Below are positions 15,906 to 24,303 of a DNA stretch of 64,000 nucleotides, piece by piece (position 1 is the stretch's first letter; each line of letters opens with the position of its first letter). The DNA lies in NCBI GenBank assembly GCA_964342525.1, contig CAYFGQ010000001.1, positions 1 to 64,000 of the forward strand, read 5' to 3'. A model generated the notes under the pieces. It was given only the letters and a program-made list of their open reading frames with translations, was not told where the DNA came from and searched no databases. Position numbers and translations under genes: made by a program. The stretch comes from G963676205 sp964342525 (GTDB lineage Bacteria; Campylobacterota; Campylobacteria; Campylobacterales; Arcobacteraceae).

Positions 15906-17099
15906 TTATGAAAAATATAGATTTACTAAAAATCCACAACCAATTGCCATAGTAAATACAGAGATCACAAAAAAGATCATAATTGGTAATTTAAATATCT
16001 TTTTAAGCATAATCATCTCAGGTAAACTAGCACCTGCACCAGCAACTGTAAGAGCCAAGATAGATCCCATACTTACACCCTTATCAAGTAAAGCAGGAGC
16101 AAGTCCAACCATAGCTTCAGCTCTGATATATAAAGGTACACCAATTAAAGCACTTAAAGGCACAGCAAATGGATTATCTGATCCAGCATATTCAGTCAAT
16201 AACTCTTTTGGTACAAAACCATGTACAAAAGCACCGATACCAATACCTATAGCGATATATGGAGCAAAACTTAGGAATTGTTTCCATGTTTTTTTCATCA
16301 GAGTTTTATCAGAGATTTGTTTCCATTTGCTTTTTTTCTCCTCTTTTGGCTCAGTTCCACAACAAGAGCTTTCTTCTGCTTTAGGCTCACTTGAACAACA
16401 TGAAGTCTCCTCTTTTACAGGTGTGCTACTACAACATGAACTACTATTTTGTACTTTTGGTGTTGTATCACAACAAGAGCTCTTTTCTTCTTTTTTAGGT
16501 GTAGAATCACAACAAGAACTTTGTGGAACTGTTGCGCTAAAACTCATCGTAACTTTTGGTTTAGCCGTATCACAACAGCTAGTTTTAACTGGTTCAGGTT
16601 TTTTGATACCACATGATCCAGTAGCGCAAGAGCTAGCCTCATCTGAAGCAAATATCTCTTTTTTGATAAATCTCTCAAATCCAAGCTTTTCTAAAGTAAA
16701 CCCTGCAAAGATAGATACAAAAAATGCTATTAATCCATAGATAAGAGTCACTTCATATCCAAATGCACTCCAAAATACTGCTATCACTATTGGGTTTAAT
16801 AGTGGTGAAGTAAAAAGAAAAGTCATGATAGGACCAAAAGCAGCCTTAGCTTTTAAAAGCCCAAGTGTTAGAGGGATGGTTGAACAGCTACAAAACGGTG
16901 TAAGTGAACCAAGTGATGATGCTATAAGATATCCACCTTTATTTGATGATAATACTTTTTGAACTTTAGAAGGGTTTATAAATAGATTTATTATCTCCAC
17001 TAAAAAACTAACTCCTAAAAAAAGCACAGTAAGTTCGATGAAGTTGAAAACAAAGAAGTAAGCAGCTTCTTGTAAATGTGATAATGTTTCATTCGACAT
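15906..17099 (-). CDS. SO_0444-type Cys-rich metal efflux permease
   Basis: This 397-aa permease of the ArsP/DUF318 superfamily, SO_0444 type (annotated as Cu/Zn efflux), contains two membrane halves of about four helices. Between them is a hydrophilic Cys-rich linker at about residues 150-255. The first half has the conserved FCSCSTIPL motif (C70, C72) at a helix end, a likely metal path. The linker has six SCC or similar double cysteines separated by Pro/Lys/Glu spacers, looking like a flexible metal trap. It is the first gene of the thiol/metal operon. Two identical-arm palindromes lie 23-84 bp upstream of its start. Confidence 0.88.
   Translation of the reverse strand: MSNETLSHLQEAAYFFVFNFIELTVLFLGVSFLVEIINLFINPSKVQKVLSSNKGGYLIASSLGSLTPFCSCSTIPLTLGLLKAKAAFGPIMTFLFTSPLLNPIVIAVFWSAFGYEVTLIYGLIAFFVSIFAGFTLEKLGFERFIKKEIFASDEASSCATGSCGIKKPEPVKTSCCDTAKPKVTMSFSATVPQSSCCDSTPKKEEKSSCCDTTPKVQNSSSCCSSTPVKEETSCCSSEPKAEESSCCGTEPKEEKKSKWKQISDKTLMKKTWKQFLSFAPYIAIGIGIGAFVHGFVPKELLTEYAGSDNPFAVPLSALIGVPLYIRAEAMVGLAPALLDKGVSMGSILALTVAGAGASLPEMIMLKKIFKLPIMIFFVISVFTMAIGCGFLVNLYFS
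16345..16640 (-). repeat. Cys-Cys repeat segment of the permease linker
   Basis: The coding sequence repeats a unit of about 15 codons centred on (S/T)SCC followed by a short Pro/Lys/Glu spacer, six times with variation. It is AACAA/CAACA-rich on the plus strand. It is degenerate at DNA level, so it arose by old duplications and is not a CRISPR or recent tandem repeat. Confidence 0.7.
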
Positions 17100-17121
17100 T
17101 TTAATTCCTTTTTATTTTATA

Positions 17122-17183
17122 TTTCTAGAATTATAGAAATAATATACTTAAATTAATATTATATTTCTAGAATAATAGAAATA
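17122..17183. promoter_or_regulatory. twin operators upstream of the permease operon
   Basis: Two palindromes TATTTCTA-N6-TAGAAATA (spacers GAATTA and GAATAA) lie at 17122-17143 and 17162-17183, exactly 40 bp apart. They are 23-84 bp upstream of the permease start, as expected for ArsR-type repressor sites. Confidence 0.75.
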
Positions 17184-17230
17184 TATAAAATTAGATCTTT
17201 TTGATATAATCCAAAATCAAAAACTAAGAT

Positions 17231-17247
17231 ACTCTAGATTCTAGAGT
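17231..17247. promoter_or_regulatory. palindrome upstream of the cupin gene
   Basis: ACTCTAGA-T-TCTAGAGT, perfect 8-bp arms, 28 bp before the cupin ATG. It shares the TCTAGA core with the twin permease operators, so one regulator could bind all three. Confidence 0.55.
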
Positions 17248-17275
17248 TATTCTTATAAAGTAAAGTGAAAAGTTT

Positions 17276-17899
17276 ATGGAAAATATTAATAACGACTATG
17301 ACAAATCAATCAGTTTTAATACAAATACCTTAATTTGGCAAATCAATGAAGAGCTAAAATATAAGGAGAAGGTTTTATCTATAGATGAAGATAAAAAGAC
17401 ATCTATAATAGAGCTAAATGAAAATTCTAGATTATCAAAAGAAGAAACATTTGAAAGTGTAGAAATATTTGTACTTGATGGTGTATATTCAAATGAGTTT
17501 GGAGATTTTGAAAAAGGTACTTATTTAAACCTTCCAAAAGAGGATCAAAGTAAAGTGATCCTTAAAAGTTCTTGTACGATTTTTAGAAAAGCTAATTATA
17601 GAAGTCATTATGAACAGGTGATAATAGATACAAATAAAACTGAGTGGCTACAAGGTCAAGGAAATCTAAAAGTAATGCCACTTATTGAGAGTACTGCACT
17701 TGTATTTTGGCCAAAAGATGAGGTGTTTATCCCACATAAACACTGGGGTGGGGAAGAGATATATGTACTAAGTGGAGTTTTTATGGATGAGCATGGTGAG
17801 TTTGAAGAGGGGACTTGGATACGAAACCATCATTTAAGTGTGCATCATCCTTTTGTAAAAGAAGAGACTATTATTTTTGTGAAAACTGGACACCTATAA
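17276..17899 (+). CDS. double-cupin protein, ChrR-like
   Basis: This 207-aa protein has two cupin repeats like the C-terminal half of ChrR anti-sigma proteins. The first half keeps the fold pattern VEIFVLDGVYSNEFGDFEKG but lacks the histidine pair. The second has the metal-binding signature FIPHKHWGGEEIYVLSGVF and HHLSVHHPF. No ChrR N-terminal zinc anti-sigma domain is present, so it is not itself an anti-sigma factor. It is divergent from the Cys-rich permease operon with related palindromes between, so it probably belongs to the same response, perhaps as a peroxide, metal or small-molecule enzyme or sensor. Confidence 0.8.
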   Translation: MENINNDYDKSISFNTNTLIWQINEELKYKEKVLSIDEDKKTSIIELNENSRLSKEETFESVEIFVLDGVYSNEFGDFEKGTYLNLPKEDQSKVILKSSCTIFRKANYRSHYEQVIIDTNKTEWLQGQGNLKVMPLIESTALVFWPKDEVFIPHKHWGGEEIYVLSGVFMDEHGEFEEGTWIRNHHLSVHHPFVKEETIIFVKTGHL

Positions 17900-17931
17900 A
17901 AATAGCTAGTTTATTAAATTTACTCTAAATT

Positions 17932-17962
17932 ATAGAAACAAGGGGAGATAACTTGTTTCTAT
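17932..17962. terminator. bidirectional hairpin between cupin and M24 genes
   Basis: ATAGAAACAAG / CTTGTTTCTAT, perfect 11-bp stem with a 9-nt loop, followed on the plus strand by GTTTTTAT. It separates the convergent cupin and M24 hydrolase genes. Confidence 0.75.
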
Positions 17963-17966
17963 GTTT

Positions 17967-19136
17967 TTATAAAATTATTGGAAGTTCAGCAGAAGCTCTT
18001 CTAGATAACCACACTGGTCCATCTTTTGTGATAAGTACATTTTCTTCATGTACCATCTCTTTTCCTGGTAGGTATTCCATACCTGGCTCTAAAGTTAAAA
18101 CTACACCATCCTCTAGAGGTGTATTATCATTTATAGTATTTGATGGCCACTCTGTTAGTTGCATACCAAGTCCATGACCTAGTCTTCCTACACTATTTCC
18201 TAAAGCTCCACCTTTTTGCATAACTTCATTCATAGCGTTAAATACATCTGATGTTGTATTTCCAACTTGGCAAGCTTCAAATCCTGCATCAGTAGCATTA
18301 AATACTACCTCATATGCTTTTTTAGCTTCATCACTTGCATGACCAAAGGCAAAGTTTCTATCAAAATCACAAAAATAGCTATCAAAAACACAGCCCGTAT
18401 CTATGATAAAGATATCACCATTTTCTAGGATTCTCTCACTTGGTCCCATGATGATTGATCCATAACCATTTGGACCAGAACCAGAAATCAAATAAGGAAA
18501 ATCATCTACACCTAAAGATAAAAGATGGTTTTTAAATCTTTGGCAGTTTTCCCTTTCACTCTCCCCAACTTTTAATAAGCTAGGAAGATCCTCAAATCCT
18601 TGAGATGCCACATCACAGATATATTTTATTTTTTCAATCTCTGCTGGTGATTTTACATATCTTACATATCTTAATATCTTTGTAACATCTTTGATCTCTA
18701 TATCTTTTAAAGATTCTAATAGTTTATTATAATCACCCAGTGGCATCCTAAGATTGCTCTCATGTCCTTGTGGTATTCCTAAGGTTTTATATCTTTTCAT
18801 CAAAGATTTTATACTTTTTGTTAATAGTGAAATGCCCTCATCATCAGGATTTGGTGAAACCCAAGTTTGTATATCTTCAACCCAAGTTTCCCTCATACCA
18901 CTCTCCCCAATCACAGGGATTATGGCTTTTGGTTTTTCATCAAGTGGAATAAGTATAAACCAAGGTCTTGTAGGGCTTTCAAAAAATTGTGTTTTAAATC
19001 CAGTATAGTACTCAATATCCACTTGGGTAGTTAATAATATGGCATCAATTTTTTCACCATGCATTAACTTTTGGATCTTTTGTAATCTACTTTCATATTC
19101 ACTTTTTGCAAAGCCTCTTTGTGGAACAGCTAACAT
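17967..19136 (-). CDS. M24 family metallohydrolase (Xaa-Pro peptidase / ectoine-hydrolase-like)
   Basis: This 389-aa pita-bread-fold enzyme has a creatinase-type N-terminal domain (to about residue 160). Its C-terminal M24 domain keeps all metal ligands: D246 (IIDTG), D257 (FCDFDR), H321 (GHGLGM), E350 (LTLEPGM) and E364 (VHEENV). M24 members include Xaa-Pro peptidases, creatinase and the ectoine hydrolase DoeA/EutD. It lies 3 bp after the M20 gene in a TRAP-linked catabolic operon. I therefore favour ring opening or amide hydrolysis of an imported compound over general peptide turnover. The substrate is unproven. Confidence 0.85.
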   Translation of the reverse strand: MLAVPQRGFAKSEYESRLQKIQKLMHGEKIDAILLTTQVDIEYYTGFKTQFFESPTRPWFILIPLDEKPKAIIPVIGESGMRETWVEDIQTWVSPNPDDEGISLLTKSIKSLMKRYKTLGIPQGHESNLRMPLGDYNKLLESLKDIEIKDVTKILRYVRYVKSPAEIEKIKYICDVASQGFEDLPSLLKVGESERENCQRFKNHLLSLGVDDFPYLISGSGPNGYGSIIMGPSERILENGDIFIIDTGCVFDSYFCDFDRNFAFGHASDEAKKAYEVVFNATDAGFEACQVGNTTSDVFNAMNEVMQKGGALGNSVGRLGHGLGMQLTEWPSNTINDNTPLEDGVVLTLEPGMEYLPGKEMVHEENVLITKDGPVWLSRRASAELPIIL

Positions 19137-19139
19137 CTT

Positions 19140-20366
19140 CTATCCTTTTAACATACTCACATAAACAGAAGGTATAGCAGCATATAAAGCTGCACATAAA
19201 ATAAGGTCAGCTTTTTTCACTTCTTCATTTGGAGCGTGGGCAAATTTTAATTCCCCTGGTCCATATCCTATTACTGGGATGTTATGTTCACCCATGATCG
19301 ATACACCATTTGTTGAAAATGGCCAAATATCAATAACGGCTTCTTTCCCAAATAAATTTTTATATGCCTCTGCTACACTTTGTGTTACATCATGTGTTTC
19401 TTCTATTTTCCATGGTTTAAATGAACATTCTTGTCCATACTCCAATCCTGTATATGATGGTTCATCATAGTTATAAACAGATACATCTGCATCTGCCATT
19501 TTTACTGCTGGTAAGTTTCTGATCTCTTGTAGGGCATCATTAGGTTTTTCACCCCATGTTAACCTTCTATCGATAGAGATAGTACATGAATCAGATACTG
19601 CACATCTTGATGGTGAAGTTGATCTAATCTCTGAAACCGTTAAACAACCCTTACCAAGTAGATCATCTACTAAAAGATTTTCATTTAGAGCTCTTAGTTC
19701 TTGTAATATACCTGACATTTTATAGATAGCATTATCTCCAGTGTGTGGGATTGATCCGTGTGCAGATGTTCCATAGGTAGTTACAGATATCTCCATTCTA
19801 CCTTTTTGGGCTCTACAGATTTTCCCATCACTTGGCTCAGCAAGTAGTACAAACTCAGGGCGGATATTTTGCTCTTCAATCATATATTTCCAAGATAAAC
19901 CATCACAGTCTTCCTCAGCCACACTAGCACTTACTAAAAATGTGAAATCATCTTTTATATCTAAATCAGTGATGATCTTAGCTGCATATACAATTGATGC
20001 TATAGCACCTTTCATATCTGTTGTACCACGACCTATGATACGCTCTTCATCTTCAAAACCCTCATATGGATCATAATCCCAATTATCAAGATTACCAGCA
20101 CCTACAACATCAAGGTGACCATCCATAGCGATTAGGTGTTTTCCTGTACCTATATAAGCTAGGATATTTCCCATTGGATCAACATCGATTTTGTTAAATC
20201 CAAGTTTTTTCATCTCATCTAAAGTACATTTAGCCGCAAGTGATTCATCTCCTGAACCACCCGGACAAGCTACTAATGCTCTAGTAAATTTATATATATC
20301 CTCTTTATAAAATTCTGCTCTTTGCTTGATTTTTTCAAAAGGGATATGTTCAAATATTTTTTCCAT
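19140..20366 (-). CDS. M20 family deacylase/peptidase, YgeY-like
   Basis: This 408-aa zinc-dependent hydrolase has M20 ligands in MDGHLDVV (H84), GRGTTDMKG (D117), the catalytic EE pair E151-E152, LLAEPSD, and FAHAPNEE near the C-terminus. The inserted dimerisation domain (about 190-310) is present. Sequence flavour, including RRLTWGE and the WPFSTNG segment, matches the YgeY group, which in other genomes sits next to diaminopropionate ammonia-lyase, as here (2-bp gap). It probably removes an acyl or aminoacyl group from a diamino acid. The selenium link sometimes attached to YgeY is not supported here. Confidence 0.85.
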   Translation of the reverse strand: MEKIFEHIPFEKIKQRAEFYKEDIYKFTRALVACPGGSGDESLAAKCTLDEMKKLGFNKIDVDPMGNILAYIGTGKHLIAMDGHLDVVGAGNLDNWDYDPYEGFEDEERIIGRGTTDMKGAIASIVYAAKIITDLDIKDDFTFLVSASVAEEDCDGLSWKYMIEEQNIRPEFVLLAEPSDGKICRAQKGRMEISVTTYGTSAHGSIPHTGDNAIYKMSGILQELRALNENLLVDDLLGKGCLTVSEIRSTSPSRCAVSDSCTISIDRRLTWGEKPNDALQEIRNLPAVKMADADVSVYNYDEPSYTGLEYGQECSFKPWKIEETHDVTQSVAEAYKNLFGKEAVIDIWPFSTNGVSIMGEHNIPVIGYGPGELKFAHAPNEEVKKADLILCAALYAAIPSVYVSMLKG

Positions 20367-20368
20367 GA

Positions 20369-21574
20369 TTAAGCCTTTTTTAGTACTTCCCGAGAAGTTT
20401 TTCCAACCATATCTTCATAGATCTTAGCATCAGTATCACCTTCAGTTCCTAAGAAAAGAACCTTAGAGTTCTCATCTAGTCCTACCATCTCTCTATATCT
20501 TTGTGAGTGTTGAATGATATTAAATCCAGCTACACCTGCTACAGCAGACTCACCAGCAACTACACCACGATCTGCAAGATATCTCATAACTTCACCAATA
20601 GGCTCATCTGGAATAGAGAAAAATGCTTTTGTTTGATGCTCTAAAATAGCCCATGCAAGTAGAGAAACCTCACCACAAGAAAGCCCAGCCATCACAGTAT
20701 CAAGATCACCATGTACAACTGTAGGTTCACCATTTTGTGCACTTTGTAATAAACAGTCCGCATTATTTGGTTCAATCATTACAAAAATAGGAGCTTCTTC
20801 CCCATAAGTTTCATGGATAAAAGATACAACAGCTGCTGCCATTCCACCTACACCACCTTGTAAAAATACGTGTGTCGGTTTTTCTCCCATTTGTTTTAAT
20901 GCTTCATCTACCATTACAGTATATCCTTGCATTACATCTTTTGGAACTTCTGTATATCCCTCATAAGATGTATCAGATACAGTGAAGAAACCTTTTTCAC
21001 TAGCTACTTTTGCCGCTTCGTGTACAGAGTCATCATAGTTTCCTTCTACTCTATGCATAATTGCACCAAATTTAGCTATCTCTTCTTCTCTTGTAACACT
21101 TACATGGTTGTGGATAAAAATCTCACAATTACATCCAAAGATAGATGCACCCCATGCTACTGATTTACCATGGTTTCCATCTGTTGCACAAGAAACAGTG
21201 ATCTTACTGGTGATATCTTTATATGTACCCTCTAGTAGATCTTTTGAGTTTGCATCAATCCCTCTTTCTTTAAGTTGACCTATTAAAAGGTTTGCAACTG
21301 CGTAAGCTCCACCTAGAGCTTTAAAGCTTTTTAGTGAAAATCTAAAGTGCTCATTTTTATAATAAAGCTTTGCTACATTTGCCTCAGCTGCTAACTCATC
21401 TAAGGATACCAGTGGTGTCTCCTTATACTCATTCCAAGAAGTGATCTCTTTTGATGCTCTTTCAAAACCCTCTAGGCTTAAGATATCTTGGTGTTTATAC
21501 TCCTCTTTTACACAGTTTGCTGTATTGTCAAAAGAGTTTGTATTATCTAAGTATTTTTCATAGTTTTTTATCAT
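20369..21574 (-). CDS. dpaL: diaminopropionate ammonia-lyase
   Basis: This 401-aa fold-type II PLP enzyme splits 2,3-diaminopropionate to pyruvate and two ammonia. The PLP lysine is K85 in SLKSFKALGGAYA, the catalytic aspartate D132 is in CATDGNHGKS, and the phosphate loop is in LQGGVGGMAAAV. FLGTEGDTD near the C-terminus completes the DpaL/YgeX pattern, and the length is typical. Threonine-dehydratase-like EutB proteins are shorter and lack this layout. It is expressed with M20 and M24 hydrolases and a TRAP transporter, which suggests the pathway ends in diaminopropionate or a close analogue. Confidence 0.92.
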   Translation of the reverse strand: MIKNYEKYLDNTNSFDNTANCVKEEYKHQDILSLEGFERASKEITSWNEYKETPLVSLDELAAEANVAKLYYKNEHFRFSLKSFKALGGAYAVANLLIGQLKERGIDANSKDLLEGTYKDITSKITVSCATDGNHGKSVAWGASIFGCNCEIFIHNHVSVTREEEIAKFGAIMHRVEGNYDDSVHEAAKVASEKGFFTVSDTSYEGYTEVPKDVMQGYTVMVDEALKQMGEKPTHVFLQGGVGGMAAAVVSFIHETYGEEAPIFVMIEPNNADCLLQSAQNGEPTVVHGDLDTVMAGLSCGEVSLLAWAILEHQTKAFFSIPDEPIGEVMRYLADRGVVAGESAVAGVAGFNIIQHSQRYREMVGLDENSKVLFLGTEGDTDAKIYEDMVGKTSREVLKKA

Positions 21575-21606
21575 TTTTATTTCCTTTTTAATTTTAAATT
21601 TTTTAT

Positions 21607-22944
21607 CTATTTATCAAACGCTAAATCACGTAAGAATAGGGCTGAATCTGGGAAGAATATCAGTATCGCTGACATCAACATCAAGATGGCAAAGAATGGG
21701 AATATTCCACTAATCACTTGCATATATGATTTTTTAAATACTGCAATTGCTGTGAAAATATCGCATCCAAATGGTGGTGTTGCCGATCCTATTGCCATTT
21801 GTAAAGTAATCACAACTCCAACTAAAACAGGATCAAGTCCTGAACTATCAATGATTGGCATAAATACTGGTGTCAATATAAGTAATACAACAATTGAATC
21901 AACAAACATACACCCAATCACAAAAGCAAGCGAGATAACAAAAAGTATAAACTCAGGACTTGCATCTTCAAGATTTAATGCTCCAAGTAACTCTTGAGGA
22001 ATCATCTCAAATGAGATATACCAAGAGAATGCTTGCCCAGCACCAACAAGTATAAATACAACTGCTGTAATAAGACCAGTACTAAGTGATGAATCAATAA
22101 GATCACTAATTCCAAGTTTTCTATAAATAATCACCTCTAAGATGATCGCATACAGTACTGAAAATGCCGCAGCTTCAGTTGGTGTAAATGCACCTGAATA
22201 GATTCCACCTACGATTAGTACAGGGAATCCCATTGGTAAAATTGACTTTCTTACCGCTCTAAATCTTGCAGGCCAATCAACTTTTTGTGCAAGTTTGATT
22301 GAATCTTGATGGATCACCGAGTAGATATAACAGTAAACAGAAAATAGTGCTGTTAATATAATCCCTGGTCCAATCCCTGCGATAAATAGCTCAGCAATAT
22401 TTGCATTTGCTAATACACCATATAAAATAAGCCCAATACTTGGTGGAATCAGCCAAGCAATATCACTTGCATTGATGATTAAACCTAAGATAAAACTATC
22501 TTTATATCCAGCTTTTAAAAGTTTTGGTCTCATGATTGTTCCCACAGAAACAACTGTTGCTTGAGTTGATCCCGAAACTGAACCAAATAAAGTACATGAG
22601 ATACATGTTGTGATAGGTAAACCACCCCTATAGTGACCAATAAATACCTCGATCAGATCAAGTAATCTTGTGGCTGTATGTCCACGGGTCATAATGTCTG
22701 CTGCGAAGATAAACATTGGTATGGCTATCAGAGCATTTGGTGTGATACCTGTAATCATCTGCTGAATTATATTTTGCAGAGGTAAATCTGAAAAATGTAA
22801 AAAACCAACAATTGTTGCTACCGTTAAAGGCACTACCATTGGAAAACTCAAAAATAGAAGAATCACCATCACAGTTAATAGTGTAAATGTGATCACATAT
22901 ACATCAAGCTCACCATTTATAACGTTTTGAAAAAACTCTAACAT
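21607..22944 (-). CDS. dctM: TRAP transporter large permease
   Basis: This 445-aa protein of about 12 to 13 helices is the ion-coupled translocation subunit of a TRAP transporter. Family landmarks include FLSFPMVVPLTVATIVGFL near the start, the TPNALIAIPMFIFAADIM segment, SGSTQATVVSVGTIMRP, and the C-terminal GSATPPFGCDIFTA loop. Its ATG overlaps the end of dctQ by 7 bp, so the two are coupled. With dctP and dctQ it should import a carboxylate-bearing compound using sodium. The catabolic genes downstream suggest an N-acylated or cyclic diamino acid. Confidence 0.95.
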   Translation of the reverse strand: MLEFFQNVINGELDVYVITFTLLTVMVILLFLSFPMVVPLTVATIVGFLHFSDLPLQNIIQQMITGITPNALIAIPMFIFAADIMTRGHTATRLLDLIEVFIGHYRGGLPITTCISCTLFGSVSGSTQATVVSVGTIMRPKLLKAGYKDSFILGLIINASDIAWLIPPSIGLILYGVLANANIAELFIAGIGPGIILTALFSVYCYIYSVIHQDSIKLAQKVDWPARFRAVRKSILPMGFPVLIVGGIYSGAFTPTEAAAFSVLYAIILEVIIYRKLGISDLIDSSLSTGLITAVVFILVGAGQAFSWYISFEMIPQELLGALNLEDASPEFILFVISLAFVIGCMFVDSIVVLLILTPVFMPIIDSSGLDPVLVGVVITLQMAIGSATPPFGCDIFTAIAVFKKSYMQVISGIFPFFAILMLMSAILIFFPDSALFLRDLAFDK

Positions 22945-23489
22945 GCTTGATCTCCTATTGTTGAATCACAATCTTTCTCCTCTATAACGTCATAAGATAG
23001 ATATATCTCATCGTGTAATAGATTTTGAATAAACCTGATAAAAAACTGTACTCCAGCCATGAAAAAACCAATTGGTACGATCATGTATACTAGATAAACT
23101 TCTAGTTGAAGTGCAGGACTTTGTCTATTGATCTCTTTTACTTGCATCACATATAAAAATGCTTCATACGCTAATACGAACATTAGTATTGAAGTTGTGA
23201 TCGCTATAAATATCATTAATGCTTTCTTTTTTTTGTGAGATAGGGCATCATAAATTGCAGTCATTCTGATGTTTCTACCATTTCTAACTGCATATGCAAG
23301 TCCTATAAAGGTCACTGAAATCATTAAAAACTGATTCAATTCTTCAGAAAAATAGATACTTTGATTAAAAAGATATCTTCCTAAAGCATTGGCTGTGGTG
23401 TTAACCATCATTAGCAAAATAGATAAAGATAATAAAATCTTTTCTGCTTTTGCGGTGATGGTGTTTATTTTTGATAATATATTTTTCAT
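22938..23489 (-). CDS. dctQ: TRAP transporter small permease
   Basis: This four-helix DctQ subunit has NTTANALGRYLFNQSIYFSEELNQF early, the conserved small-subunit motif. The frame can be opened from a TTG at 23519, but the ATG at 23489 is better. It follows an AAAGATAAG ribosome site, starts 1 bp after the stop of the racemase-like gene, and gives a normal 183 aa. It lies between the racemase-like gene and dctM, and so is part of the dctP-racemase-dctQM transcript. Confidence 0.9.
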   Translation of the reverse strand: MKNILSKINTITAKAEKILLSLSILLMMVNTTANALGRYLFNQSIYFSEELNQFLMISVTFIGLAYAVRNGRNIRMTAIYDALSHKKKKALMIFIAITTSILMFVLAYEAFLYVMQVKEINRQSPALQLEVYLVYMIVPIGFFMAGVQFFIRFIQNLLHDEIYLSYDVIEEKDCDSTIGDQAC

Positions 23490-23490
23490 C

Positions 23491-24258
23491 TTATCTTTCT
23501 TTCTCCAAGATAGAGCCAAAACCTAAAATAGGCTTTTTATATTTTGCCAATCTCAGAATATCCCAAGCCATAACTTGGTTACTTGTTAATATTGTTTTGC
23601 CAGTTAATTTCTCCAGCTCATCTATGTATCTACAGATATTTAGATTTGTACATGAGATAAAAATAGTTTTTACATTTTTATCTTTTGCCATCTCTATAGC
23701 TGCATTTTTAATAGACTCAGGAGTAATATCTGGAACTAAATTATCATTAGGGTTATTGAAAGTTGCTGCTGATACTGTTTTGATATCAGGTAACATACCA
23801 TCTAATATCCCCTGTGTAACTTCTATACTATAAGGAGTGATAACTCCCAACTCATCTATATCTAAAAATTTGCAAGCATTTTTAATTGCACTATATGGGT
23901 TTGTAACTTCTTTTATTTCTCTTTTTGAATCGCTTTGTTTAATAATTCTTGCAACTTCATCTTCACCAATGGTCATTGAAGCAGAGGTACATGAAAAAGC
24001 AACTACATCTAGAGTTAACCCCGGAAGAATAGTGTTTGCCGCGCCTGCTAGTTCATTTTTTATTGCCATTAAAACTTCTGGTGTAAGTTCAACAGAATCC
24101 ATCATTACACGTGATGGAAAACATAAAATACCTGTATTTTTGAATAATTCTTCAAATTCATAAAGTGTTATTTGATCAGTTGCAAGAAGTATTAAACCTA
24201 TTTTCCCATTGTGAGAAATGGTATTGTTAAGTTCACTTTTTACTATTTTGATTTGCAT
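23491..24258 (-). CDS. Asp/Glu racemase superfamily protein, maleate isomerase/EutA-like
   Basis: This 255-aa protein has two similar alpha/beta domains and two cysteines in matching loops, AFSCTSASM and FISCTNLNI. These are the acid-base pair of the Asp/Glu racemase, arylmalonate decarboxylase and maleate isomerase family. EutA of ectoine utilisation operons belongs to the same group. Placement between dctP and dctQ in a TRAP operon with dpaL suggests epimerisation or isomerisation of the imported substrate, for example to supply the isomer that DpaL or the hydrolases accept. The reaction is not predictable from sequence alone. Confidence 0.8.
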   Translation of the reverse strand: MQIKIVKSELNNTISHNGKIGLILLATDQITLYEFEELFKNTGILCFPSRVMMDSVELTPEVLMAIKNELAGAANTILPGLTLDVVAFSCTSASMTIGEDEVARIIKQSDSKREIKEVTNPYSAIKNACKFLDIDELGVITPYSIEVTQGILDGMLPDIKTVSAATFNNPNDNLVPDITPESIKNAAIEMAKDKNVKTIFISCTNLNICRYIDELEKLTGKTILTSNQVMAWDILRLAKYKKPILGFGSILEKER

Positions 24259-24272
24259 ATTGTATCCTTGTC

Positions 24273-24296
24273 AAGCCCCCTAAGGAGATGGGGCTT
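24273..24296 (-). other. intercistronic hairpin after dctP
   Basis: AAGCCCC / GGGGCTT, a 7-bp GC-rich stem with 10-nt loop in the 45-bp dctP-racemase gap and without a T tract. Such hairpins after binding-protein genes usually protect the mRNA, giving excess binding protein over permease. Confidence 0.6.
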
Positions 24297-24303
24297 TGAT
24301 TTC

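Noticed and set aside
16345..16640. Possible CRISPR or tandem DNA repeat
   Set aside because: Units vary in length and sequence and are in frame in a coding region; there are no regular spacers. No CRISPR array was seen anywhere in the window.
16327..16740. A 137-aa plus-strand frame opposite the permease
   Set aside because: It is the antisense reading of the Cys-Cys repeat region; the repeated codons keep both strands open. No ribosome site, no family pattern, and the real gene is on the minus strand.
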